DNA from: Flavobacterium psychrophilum | GTDB taxonomy: Bacteria; Bacteroidota; Bacteroidia; Flavobacteriales; Flavobacteriaceae | Assembly (NCBI GenBank): GCA_022729635.1 | Contig: DZAU01000057.1 | Coordinates: 1-13,292 of the forward strand | Reading direction: 5' to 3' | DNA: 13,292 nt | Shown here: positions 1 through 6,887 of the stretch, one piece after another | Numbering within the stretch: the first letter of the stretch is position 1 | Layout of the letters: each line of letters opens with the position of its first letter | Translations under genes and position numbers: made by a program | The notes under the pieces: model-generated | Told to the model about the DNA's origin: nothing | The model's database searches: none | The model's input: the letters and a program-made list of their open reading frames with translations, nothing else

Positions 1-230
1 GATTTATTATCTCTTTTCTTTTGGAACTGAACAACTCCATCAACTTTTGCGTGTAGTGTGTGATCTTTACTAATGTAAACGTTTTCACCTGGATTATGTT
101 TTGAACCTCTTTGTCTTACGATGATGTTCCCTGCGATAGCAGCTTGTCCACCAAAAATCTTAACACCTAAACGTTTTGATTCTGATTCTCTACCATTCTT
201 GGAACTACCGACACCTTTCTTGTGAGCCAT
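1..230 (-). CDS. rpmA: 50S ribosomal protein L27 (C-terminus cut by window edge)
   Basis: Large-subunit ribosomal protein L27, whose N-terminal tail lies near the peptidyl-transferase centre. Reading the minus strand from the ATG at 230-228 gives 76 codons beginning [20 protein letters not shown]. The family signature is visible as [15 protein letters not shown], followed by [18 protein letters not shown]27 is usually about 85 residues, so roughly ten C-terminal residues lie outside the window. The protein starts directly at MAHKKG, without the cleavable N-terminal extension found in Firmicutes L27. It lies 23 bp downstream of rplU on the same strand, the usual rplU-rpmA operon, and no promoter is evident in the gap, so it is probably co-transcribed from the rplU promoter. 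Confidence 0.97.
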   Translation of the reverse strand, partial: MAHKKGVGSSKNGRESESKRLGVKIFGGQAAIAGNIIVRQRGSKHNPGENVYISKDHTLHAKVDGVVQFQKKRDNK

Positions 231-253
231 GACGTATTAGTTTTATTTTGTTA

Positions 254-685
254 TTATTCTTGTGTCTCTTCTTTTTTAGCCTTTGGAGCTTTTTTTACTT
301 TTGGAGCGGCTACTTCTTCAGTTGCTACTTCAACAGTTTCTTTTTCTTTCTTGGCAGCGGCTTTTTTAGGAGCTGAAGCTGTAATACCTTCGATTACAAT
401 TTGGGTAAGATACTGACGGTGACCGTTTCTCTTTTTGTAACCTTTTCTTCTTTTCTTTTTGAAGACGATTACTTTATCTCCTTTTAAGTGTTGTAACACT
501 TTGGCTTCTACTGAAGCTCCTTCTATAGCTGGGGCGCCTATTGTGATTGTACCGTTGTCGTCTAACAAATAAACTTTGTCGAAAGAAACTTTTGTTCCTT
601 CTTCATTTGCCAAACGGTGAACGTAAACCTTTAGGTCTTTGCTAACTTTGAATTGTTGCCCTGCTATCTCTACGATTGCATACAT
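254..685 (-). CDS. rplU: 50S ribosomal protein L21 with charged C-terminal tail
   Basis: Large-subunit ribosomal protein L21, an early-assembly protein that binds 23S rRNA. The 143 residues split into a normal L21 core (about 1-102) and a tail. The core starts MYAIVEIAGQQFKV and carries the basic L21 signature FKKKRRKGYKKRNGHRQ at about 76-91. Residues about 103-143 form a low-complexity Lys/Ala/Glu/Val tail that is absent from the roughly 103-residue E. coli protein. I associate such tails with L21 of Bacteroidota; its function is not evident from the sequence. First gene of the rplU-rpmA operon. A very good minus-strand promoter lies at 716-745, leaving a short leader before the ATG at 685. 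Confidence 0.97.
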   Translation of the reverse strand: MYAIVEIAGQQFKVSKDLKVYVHRLANEEGTKVSFDKVYLLDDNGTITIGAPAIEGASVEAKVLQHLKGDKVIVFKKKRRKGYKKRNGHRQYLTQIVIEGITASAPKKAAAKKEKETVEVATEEVAAPKVKKAPKAKKEETQE

Positions 686-715
686 AACAAATTGTTTTAT
701 TAATTTTTAAGGTTG

Positions 716-745
716 CAAATATACAATTAAATATTTATCCTGCAA
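716..745 (-). promoter_or_regulatory. Bacteroidota-type promoter of rplU-rpmA
   Basis: Read on the minus strand, a TTG (complement of 743-745) is followed after 19 nt by TATATTTG (complement of 716-723). This matches the flavobacterial sigma-ABfA consensus TTG-N17-23-TAnnTTTG. Transcription would start near 709, about 24 nt upstream of the rplU start codon. Confidence 0.75.
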
Positions 746-862
746 TTAGTTGAACTAAAAAATATTTGAATTGTTTTATTCTAAGGTTTTCAAGGGTTTA
801 ACAATGATTTGAATACCATTTTTTGATATTAAAAAGTTAAACTTTTACCAAAATCAAAATCA

Positions 863-895
863 TTTGTCGTTCCTGATTAAAAAAACCTATTTTTG
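863..895 (+). promoter_or_regulatory. Bacteroidota-type promoter of the M16 peptidase operon
   Basis: TTTG at 863-866 is followed after 21 nt by TATTTTTG at 888-895, fitting the Bacteroidota consensus in both elements and spacing. The start point would be near 902, giving a leader of about 50 nt before the ATG at 954. It is arranged back to back with the rplU promoter in the 268-bp intergenic region 686-953; I see nothing else there. Confidence 0.65.
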
Positions 896-953
896 ATGTA
901 ACATAAATCTTAATTTTATTACCAACAGTGAATAAAAAAATTTATTAATCCTT

Positions 954-2279
954 ATGAAAAATTCAATAATGGCGGCAGTTGCTACACTTTTGCTGGGAGG
1001 AATTGCTTCTGCCCAGAAAGTAGATTTCGAAGAATATAATTTAGACAACGGATTACACGTAATTTTACATCACGATTCCTCAGCGCCTGTGGTGATTACT
1101 TCGGTAATGTATCACGTAGGCTCAAAGGATGAAAACCCTGACAGAACTGGTTTCGCACACTTTTTTGAGCATTTATTATTCGAAGGAACTCAAAACATTA
1201 AACGTGGCGAATGGTTCAAAATCGTATCTTCTAATGGAGGAGTTAACAATGCCAACACCTCGGTTGACAGAACTTATTATTATGAAGTCTTTCCTTCAAA
1301 TAATCTCGAATTGGGTCTTTGGATGGAATCCGAAAGAATGTTGCATCCTGTTATTAATCAAATTGGGGTTGATACACAAAACGGAGTCATAAAAGAAGAA
1401 AAAAGAACCACTTCAGACAATAGACCTTATGGAAATATTCTAACGGCTGTTAAAGAAAATATGTTCACAAATCATCCATACCGTTGGAACATTATTGGTT
1501 CGATGGAACATTTAGACGCAGCTACTTTAGAAGAATTTAAGGCATTCAATAAAAAATTCTACACGCCAAACAATGCTGTTTTAGTTGTTGCCGGAGATTT
1601 TGATAAGAAACAAGCAAAGGATTGGATTCAGAAATATTTTGGTATAATTCCAAGAGGTGAAACCCTGAAAAAACAAACTTTCATCGAAGAACCAATTACC
1701 CAAACCATAAAAGCCACGTATGAAGACCCAAATATCCAAATTCCGATGTTGGTGGCTTCATACCGAATTCCTTCAATGAAAACAAGAGATGCCAGAGTTT
1801 TGGACTTAATATCTTCCTATTTAAGCGACGGAAAAAGTTCTAAATTATACAAAAAAATCGTGGATCAGAAAAAAATAGCTTTACAAATTGGCGCTGTTGG
1901 TTTTAGTCAAGAAGATTATGGAATGTATATTATTTATGGTTTGCCAATGGGGACTTTCACTTCAGCCGATTTACTAAAGGAAATTGACGAAGAAATTGTA
2001 AAAATCCAAACCGATTTGATTTCCGAAAAGAACTATCAAAAACTACAAAACACATTCGACAATCAATTTGTAAATGCCAATTCAAACGTAGAAGGAATTG
2101 CCGAAAATTTGGCAAAATTCTATTTGCTCTACGGAGATGTAAATTTAATCAACGACGAAATCAAACTTTTTCATTCTATTACACGAGAAGAAATCAGAGA
2201 AGTGGCGAAAAAATACTTAAATCCAAACCAAAGATTGATTTTGGATTATGTTCCTTCTGCTGAACAAGCTCAAAACTAA
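954..2279 (+). CDS. M16 family zinc metallopeptidase, catalytic subunit (secreted)
   Basis: Predicted periplasmic zinc endopeptidase of the M16B (processing-peptidase-like) family. Residues 1-20 look like a signal peptide (hydrophobic run to IASA, cleavage before Q21). The inverted zinc motif HFFEH is at 69-73, with the third ligand expected about 75 residues later at E148/E149 (GVIKEEKR). The length, 441 residues, is normal for one two-domain M16B subunit. In the second domain the R/Y pair that anchors substrate in single-chain members is missing: the equivalent segment VDQKKIALQ has D304 and Q311 at those positions. This suggests that it works as the catalytic half of a heterodimer with the protein encoded 11 bp downstream, which has the opposite pattern. 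First gene of a two-gene operon. Family assignment is firm; substrate unknown. Confidence 0.93.
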   Translation: MKNSIMAAVATLLLGGIASAQKVDFEEYNLDNGLHVILHHDSSAPVVITSVMYHVGSKDENPDRTGFAHFFEHLLFEGTQNIKRGEWFKIVSSNGGVNNANTSVDRTYYYEVFPSNNLELGLWMESERMLHPVINQIGVDTQNGVIKEEKRTTSDNRPYGNILTAVKENMFTNHPYRWNIIGSMEHLDAATLEEFKAFNKKFYTPNNAVLVVAGDFDKKQAKDWIQKYFGIIPRGETLKKQTFIEEPITQTIKATYEDPNIQIPMLVASYRIPSMKTRDARVLDLISSYLSDGKSSKLYKKIVDQKKIALQIGAVGFSQEDYGMYIIYGLPMGTFTSADLLKEIDEEIVKIQTDLISEKNYQKLQNTFDNQFVNANSNVEGIAENLAKFYLLYGDVNLINDEIKLFHSITREEIREVAKKYLNPNQRLILDYVPSAEQAQN

Positions 2280-2290
2280 GACATTATATC

Positions 2291-4339
2291 ATGAAAAAAT
2301 TAAGTATATTAGTATTCATTTTGCTTTTAACCGGATTTATGCAAGCACAAAACCGCCCACAACCCAAACCAGGAAACCTTCCAACGGTAAACATCAAAAA
2401 ACCGCAAACTTTTGTTTTGCCAAATGGTTTGAAAGTAATGGTAGTTGAAAATCACAAATTGCCCAAGGTAACCTATAATCTTACTTTAGACAATGCCCCT
2501 TTTGCCGAGGGAAACAAAAAAGGAGTTGACGAACTCACTAGCGGTTTAATCGGAAACGGATCTAAAAAAATAACCAAAGACCTGTTTAACGAAGAAATAG
2601 ATTTTTTTGGCGCCAACGTTAACTTTAGCTCTCAAGGCGCTTTTGCAAGTTCACTTTCTAAATATGCTAATCGAATATTGGAATTGATGGCAGATGGTTC
2701 CTTAAATCCTAATTTTACCCAAGAAGAATTCGACAAAGAAAAAGCCAAAATGCTCGAAGGACTTAAGGCAGAAGAAAAAAGCGTTCCTTCAATTGCCAAT
2801 AGAGTCACTGATGCTCTCGCCTTTGGAAAAACCCATCCGTCAGGCGAATTTGTAACAGAAGAAACTCTTAAAAATGTCACTCTTGCCGATGTTCAAACCA
2901 ATTATCAAAACTATTTTGTACCTGAAAACGCTTATCTGGTAATCATTGGCGATGTAAAATACAATAAAATAAAACCCGTTGTCGAAAAATTATTTGGCTC
3001 TTGGGAAAAAAGAAGCACTCCAAAACTGACTTATCCCGAACCGAAAAATGTTTCCCAAACCCAAATTAATTTTGTGGATGTGCCCAATGCCGTTCAGTCT
3101 GAAATTGCATTAGTAAACACAATAAATTTAAAAATGAGCGACCCTGATTTTTTCCCTGCAGCTATCGCAACCTACATTTTAGGCGGTGATTACAACAGTT
3201 ATTTAAACATGAATTTAAGAGAAAAACATGCTTGGACTTATGGAGCAAATGCCATCATAGGTTCAGGAAAATATGTTACAAAACTAAAATCAGCATCGGC
3301 GGTGAGAAGCGTGGCAACCGATAGTGCCGTTGTGGAATTTATCAAGGAAATCAAAAAAATAAGAACCGAAAAAGTAAGCGATGAATTGCTAAATAATGTC
3401 AAAGCGGGTTATATCGGTCGTTTTGTGATGAAAGTTCAACAGCCACAGGCAATAGCACGATATGCGCTAAATATCGAAACAGATGATCTTCCAGAAGATT
3501 TTTACGAAAACTACATCCAAAATATTAGCGCCGTAACAGCAGAACAAGTAATGCTGGCAGCCAATAAATATTTCCTTATTGAAAATACCCGAATTGTGAT
3601 TGCAGGAAAAGGAGCAGATGTAATTTCAGGTTTGGAAAAACTGAATATCCCCATATTTTATTTTGATAAATATGGCAATCCGTTAGAAAAACCTGTTTTG
3701 AAAAAAGAAGTTCCTGCTGGAGTAACTGCAAAAAGCGTTTTGGATAATTATATCAAGGCAATTGGCGGAGAAAAAACAGTTTCAACAGTAAAAACAATTT
3801 CGATGCTGGGTTCCACAACCATTCCACAAGCTCCAACTCCATTGACTTTTACCAATAAAGTTGATGCCAACGGTAAATTGATGGTAGAAATAACAATGGG
3901 ACCAATGAGTTTGATGAAACAGGTAGTCAATGAAAAAGGCGCTTACATCGTTCAACAAGGACAAAGAAAAAATATTGAAGGAAGCGATTTAACCGAGATA
4001 AAATCTACCGCAACACCATTCGAAGAATTGCAGCTCATCTCAAAAGAAGGACTTGTGCTTACCGGAATTGAATCCATCAATGGCAATGATGCTTACGCAT
4101 TGCAAAACGGAAAAACTACTTTGTACTATGATACAAAATCAGGACTAAAAGTTGCCGAATCGAAAACAGTAGAGCAAGGCGGAAAAACGATGACGCAAAC
4201 CACCACTTACGGAGATTATAGAGAAGTAAAAGGCGTGAAAGTGCCTTTTAAAATTATCCAAAATGCAGGTTTTGAATTAGATATAAAAATGTTTGAAGTA
4301 AAAATAAATGAAGGTGTTTCTGACGCTGATTTCGAGTAG
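2291..4339 (+). CDS. M16 family non-catalytic subunit fused to a C-terminal LolA-like domain
   Basis: Signal peptide at about 1-19 (cleavage after MQA), so exported. Residues about 40-440 are two M16 domains. The zinc motif is gone: GVDELTSGLIGNGS (78-91) aligns with GFAHFFEHLLFEGT of the upstream partner, replacing H, E and H by E81, S84 and G85. The substrate-anchoring pair is kept, as R310 and Y317 in LREKHAWTYGA. This fits the substrate-binding half of an M16B heterodimer like that known from Sphingomonas sp. A1. At 682 residues it is some 220 longer than a plain M16B subunit. From about 468 there is an added domain starting near VLDNYIKAIGGEKTV and rich in beta-strand-like segments. It resembles the LolA/LppX-like outer-membrane lipoprotein-sorting fold, by pattern only. 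Follows the catalytic subunit by 11 bp and ends at a strong terminator. Confidence 0.9.
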   Translation: MKKLSILVFILLLTGFMQAQNRPQPKPGNLPTVNIKKPQTFVLPNGLKVMVVENHKLPKVTYNLTLDNAPFAEGNKKGVDELTSGLIGNGSKKITKDLFNEEIDFFGANVNFSSQGAFASSLSKYANRILELMADGSLNPNFTQEEFDKEKAKMLEGLKAEEKSVPSIANRVTDALAFGKTHPSGEFVTEETLKNVTLADVQTNYQNYFVPENAYLVIIGDVKYNKIKPVVEKLFGSWEKRSTPKLTYPEPKNVSQTQINFVDVPNAVQSEIALVNTINLKMSDPDFFPAAIATYILGGDYNSYLNMNLREKHAWTYGANAIIGSGKYVTKLKSASAVRSVATDSAVVEFIKEIKKIRTEKVSDELLNNVKAGYIGRFVMKVQQPQAIARYALNIETDDLPEDFYENYIQNISAVTAEQVMLAANKYFLIENTRIVIAGKGADVISGLEKLNIPIFYFDKYGNPLEKPVLKKEVPAGVTAKSVLDNYIKAIGGEKTVSTVKTISMLGSTTIPQAPTPLTFTNKVDANGKLMVEITMGPMSLMKQVVNEKGAYIVQQGQRKNIEGSDLTEIKSTATPFEELQLISKEGLVLTGIESINGNDAYALQNGKTTLYYDTKSGLKVAESKTVEQGGKTMTQTTTYGDYREVKGVKVPFKIIQNAGFELDIKMFEVKINEGVSDADFE

Positions 4340-4360
4340 TTAGCAGCTAGCAAAAAAACC

Positions 4361-4398
4361 GAAAACCTCCTGAGAAATCAAGAGGTTTTCACTTTTTT
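4361..4398. terminator. Bidirectional rho-independent terminator
   Basis: GAAAACCTC (4361-4369) pairs perfectly with GAGGTTTTC (4382-4390). Past one C/A mismatch the stem continues as TGA/TCA closed by a GAAA tetraloop at 4374-4377. A T-run follows at 4393-4398 on the plus strand, and A-run 4352-4358 supplies a T-run on the minus strand. It sits between the convergent M16 operon and the transporter gene and can serve both. Confidence 0.88.
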
Positions 4399-4436
4399 AC
4401 TTTGATGTTTTACATTCTTAATCTGCAACCTGCTAT

Positions 4437-5303
4437 CTATTTCTTTGCCGACAAATAAACGCCAACCAAAATAATAAAAGCGCCCAAAAACTGAACCGGA
4501 GTAAGCATTTCGCCGTCAAACAATCCCCAAGAAAAAGCTACAATAGGAATTAAATACGTTACCGAAGTAGCAAAAACCGGCGATGAAATATGAATGATTT
4601 TAAAGAAAATTATATTGGCAATTCCCGTTCCAATGACTCCCAAAATTAAAATAAATAGCACTGAGTATTGAACTTTTGCAACAGAAACAACCTCAAAAAA
4701 ACCAGAAAAGGACAAAACAAGCAAGGCTGGCAAAAGCAACACCAAAAAATTTCCGGTGGTAATACTCAACGGACTCAAATCTGATAAATATTTCTTGATT
4801 AAATTGACATTAATTGCATAACAAACTGAGGCTACTATAATTAAAATAGCATAATAATAATTTTGTTCCGGATGATGAATGGCACCGTTTATTATTAATA
4901 AAAACGTCCCTATTAATCCAATAATGACTCCAAAAACCTGAGATCTTTTAAAACTCAACCCAAAGGCCAAACCTCCCAAAATCATAGTGTTTAATGGCGT
5001 AAGTGAATTAAGAATGGCACTTACCGAACTATCGATTTGAGTTTGAGCAAGAGCAAACAAAAAGCTCGGAATAAATGTGCCCAAAAAAGCCGTCACGGCT
5101 ATAAATTTCCATTGTTTCTTTGGTATTTTACTCAAACTTTTGAAGCCAATCAACAACAAAAAAAGTGCTGCAAATATAATTCGCAACGAGCCCAATTGCA
5201 TTGGCGACAGCCCGACTAATCCTCTCTTTATCAGGATAAACGAACTTCCCCAAATTAGCGTAAGCAGTGTCAAATAAACCCACTTCAAATATTTTGAATC
5301 CAT
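4437..5303 (-). CDS. EamA/DMT-family transporter
   Basis: Inner-membrane permease of the drug/metabolite transporter superfamily, probably exporting a small metabolite. The 288 residues are almost entirely hydrophobic, with about ten membrane spans in two EamA repeats (about 8-138 and 150-286). The first repeat opens with the characteristic LTLIWGSSFILIKRGL. Each repeat ends in a Gly-rich span: FGVIIGLIGTFLLIING in the first, FLGAFIILVGVYLSAKK in the second. Length and layout are normal for the family, and the substrate cannot be read from the sequence. Single-gene unit, convergent with the M16 operon and divergent from the HMA lipoprotein across a 105-bp spacer (5304-5408). I found no perfect minus-strand promoter in that spacer. 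Confidence 0.92.
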   Translation of the reverse strand: MDSKYLKWVYLTLLTLIWGSSFILIKRGLVGLSPMQLGSLRIIFAALFLLLIGFKSLSKIPKKQWKFIAVTAFLGTFIPSFLFALAQTQIDSSVSAILNSLTPLNTMILGGLAFGLSFKRSQVFGVIIGLIGTFLLIINGAIHHPEQNYYYAILIIVASVCYAINVNLIKKYLSDLSPLSITTGNFLVLLLPALLVLSFSGFFEVVSVAKVQYSVLFILILGVIGTGIANIIFFKIIHISSPVFATSVTYLIPIVAFSWGLFDGEMLTPVQFLGAFIILVGVYLSAKK

Positions 5304-5361
5304 AAACCAAATTTTGGCTCAAAATTGTAATAATTTTATGAATTACAAGTTCTTTTTTTAT

Positions 5362-5369
5362 TATTTTTG
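5362..5369 (+). promoter_or_regulatory. Candidate -7 element upstream of the HMA lipoprotein
   Basis: TATTTTTG matches the Bacteroidota -7 consensus TAnnTTTG and lies 39 nt upstream of the ATG at 5409. No TTG is found at the expected distance upstream, so only half of the promoter is supported; T-rich DNA makes a chance match plausible. Confidence 0.4.
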
Positions 5370-5408
5370 CTTGTTCTCTAAAATTATTAATTTTTAATTC
5401 TAATAATA

Positions 5409-5786
5409 ATGAATTTTTCCAAATCAATATTGACAATAGCACTTGTAAGCTTATTATTTGTGGGTTGTAAAGAAAAATCAACTGAAGCCGTTCCGGATTC
5501 AGCAACTGAAACTGAAGCACCAAAAGTTAAAAAAGAAATCGCTTCCGCCAATTTGCAAACGGCGAGCTTTTCAATCAAAGGAATGACTTGTGAAATTGGC
5601 TGTGCCAAAACTATACAGGAAGAATTAAACGGACTTGATGGTGTACAAACCGCAACAGTGGATTTTGAAAAAGAATTGGCAACCGTTTCTTTTGATAAAA
5701 CCATATTAACTCCAGAAAAATTGACTAAAGTTGTTGAAGCTACTGCCGATGGAAAATCGTATAAAGTTTCAAATATGAAGTTATGA
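5409..5786 (+). CDS. Lipoprotein with heavy-metal-associated (HMA) domain
   Basis: Small envelope protein predicted to bind a soft metal ion, most likely copper(I) or a similar cation. Residues 1-20 form a lipoprotein signal ending in the lipobox LFVGC, with C20 as the lipidated cysteine. Residues 21-48 are a charged Glu/Lys/Ala linker, and about 51-125 are a single HMA fold (beta-alpha-beta-beta-alpha-beta pattern). The metal site reads GMTCEIGCAKTI, with C61 and C65 separated by three residues, whereas the canonical HMA site is GMTCxxC. The domain continues LDGVQTATVDFEKELATVSF as expected. No metal ATPase or copper regulator lies nearby, so the partner is unknown. It ends 50 bp from a convergent gene, and I see no strong terminator between them. 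The fold is confident; the metal specificity is inference. Confidence 0.9.
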   Translation: MNFSKSILTIALVSLLFVGCKEKSTEAVPDSATETEAPKVKKEIASANLQTASFSIKGMTCEIGCAKTIQEELNGLDGVQTATVDFEKELATVSFDKTILTPEKLTKVVEATADGKSYKVSNMKL

Positions 5787-5836
5787 TTCTGACTGGGTTT
5801 GTTTAGAAAAACCTTGAATAATCATATATAAAAAAT

Positions 5837-6607
5837 TTATTTGCCAATTGTATTTTCCTTTTGGTTGAAATTAATTGGCTCACCGTTAATGTTATAAAAT
5901 TCATATTTGAAATTTAATTTTCCGTCAAATTCTTCAATATCAACCTGCATCTGGTAAGATCCGTTGCTCCATTCCACAATAATATCATAGCAATAATTCC
6001 CAATTCCGAAACTACTTGGAAGATTGCTTGAATAAATCATTTTTTTTGATTTAAGATTTAAAGTGTTTGCCTCAACATTGTAAAACGAACCAATATCTTC
6101 ATTATCAATAGGCCGACCCAAAACGTCAAACTCTCCTTTAGCCTTTTTGGTTTTCCTTTTTTCTTTAGGTTCATTATACACATCTTTAATCGAAAAAATT
6201 ACATCTTTTAAAGCGCTTTTTCCAGTGTTCAAAATAAAAAATCTAATTTGATGACTATACATTAATCGATGTACTTTCTTCGTTTTTCCTTCAGATGTTA
6301 CTTCCTCGCCAAGTTCAACATTTGTGACTTCTAGAACGGGAATGTTTTGACTCCCAATTTGACCAAAAGGTTCTAAAGTGAAATTCTTCATTTTTTTTTC
6401 GGCATCAATCATATTCTTTGTCTTAACATCCAATTCATGACTTAAATTCTCTATTTTTTTGTTTGCAACTTCAAGGTTTTTTTTAGCACTTTCGATTTTT
6501 TCATTGGCACTAAAACTCCCCTCATAGAGAAAATAGATTGAAAGTCCTATTAAAACACACCCTAAAAATGCCAGTATTAATGTTAGCATAAGTGATTTTT
6601 TTTTCAT
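5837..6607 (-). CDS. Unrecognised membrane-anchored coiled-coil protein
   Basis: I do not recognise this 256-residue protein. Residues 1-4 are MKKK and about 6-28 form one strong transmembrane segment, followed by a probable coiled coil at about 34-76 (heptad-like, rich in Lys, Glu, Asn and Leu). The rest (about 85-250) looks like a beta-rich globular domain with many alternating hydrophobic residues, plus a very basic stretch KEKRKTKKAKGE near 148-160. An N-in anchor with the globular part outside the cytoplasm is likely. FLGC at 14-17 resembles a lipobox, but hydrophobic sequence continues well past the cysteine, so I favour a membrane anchor over a lipoprotein. It is divergent from the Fic gene and convergent with the HMA lipoprotein, which gives no functional hint. 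The unbroken frame and plausible architecture support a real gene. Confidence 0.75.
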   Translation of the reverse strand: MKKKSLMLTLILAFLGCVLIGLSIYFLYEGSFSANEKIESAKKNLEVANKKIENLSHELDVKTKNMIDAEKKMKNFTLEPFGQIGSQNIPVLEVTNVELGEEVTSEGKTKKVHRLMYSHQIRFFILNTGKSALKDVIFSIKDVYNEPKEKRKTKKAKGEFDVLGRPIDNEDIGSFYNVEANTLNLKSKKMIYSSNLPSSFGIGNYCYDIIVEWSNGSYQMQVDIEEFDGKLNFKYEFYNINGEPINFNQKENTIGK

Positions 6608-6818
6608 TACAAAAAATTGGTTTTAAGAATTGTTAGATTCTTCTTTATTTTGAATGTATAAATATATTAAAATTTCAAAATATAACCCCTTATATTTCAA
6701 TATTATGTAAATTTTTTATCAACCAAAAAAAGTTTAGAAAAATTGAAATTCATCACGTTTGAAAAATCCAGAAAAATTAAAAAACAAACCCACGAGATTA
6801 AAGCAAATTAGTATAATG

Positions 6819-6836
6819 TAATTTTGTGTACAAAAT
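6819..6836 (+). promoter_or_regulatory. Candidate fic promoter -7 element overlapped by a palindrome
   Basis: TAATTTTG at 6819-6826 matches the Bacteroidota -7 consensus and lies about 62 nt upstream of the fic ATG; the region near -33 has only TTA. The inverted repeat ATTTTGT-GT-ACAAAAT (6821-6836, 7-bp perfect arms) covers the box and the presumed start region, where a repressor could act. A 7-bp-arm palindrome is not rare in AT-rich DNA, so the operator role is a hypothesis. I see nothing else clear in the 280-bp divergent region 6608-6887. Confidence 0.35.
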
Positions 6837-6887
6837 GTTGTTCCTATGTAATTGAATTCCGACCTGACTTTTTATTACATTTGGATT

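Noticed and set aside
222..416. Plus-strand reading frame opposite the rplU tail
   Set aside because: It is the antisense shadow of the low-complexity L21 tail; rplU is well supported on the other strand.
5310..5326. Palindrome AATTTTG-GCT-CAAAATT just upstream of the DMT transporter start
   Set aside because: Seven-bp arms with a short spacer are expected several times by chance in 13 kb of AT-rich DNA, and no convincing promoter overlaps it.
5790..5815. Possible terminator after the HMA lipoprotein (GGTTT with AAACC)
   Set aside because: The stem has only five AT-rich pairs and no T-run follows.
5837..5879. Lipoprotein interpretation of the orphan coiled-coil protein (FLGC near residue 17)
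   Set aside because: Hydrophobic residues continue for about ten positions past the cysteine, which fits a transmembrane anchor better than a lipobox.
6852..6887. TTG start adding 12 residues to the Fic protein
   Set aside because: The extra segment is not needed by the Fic fold, no ribosome-binding sequence supports it, and an ATG lies at 6888.
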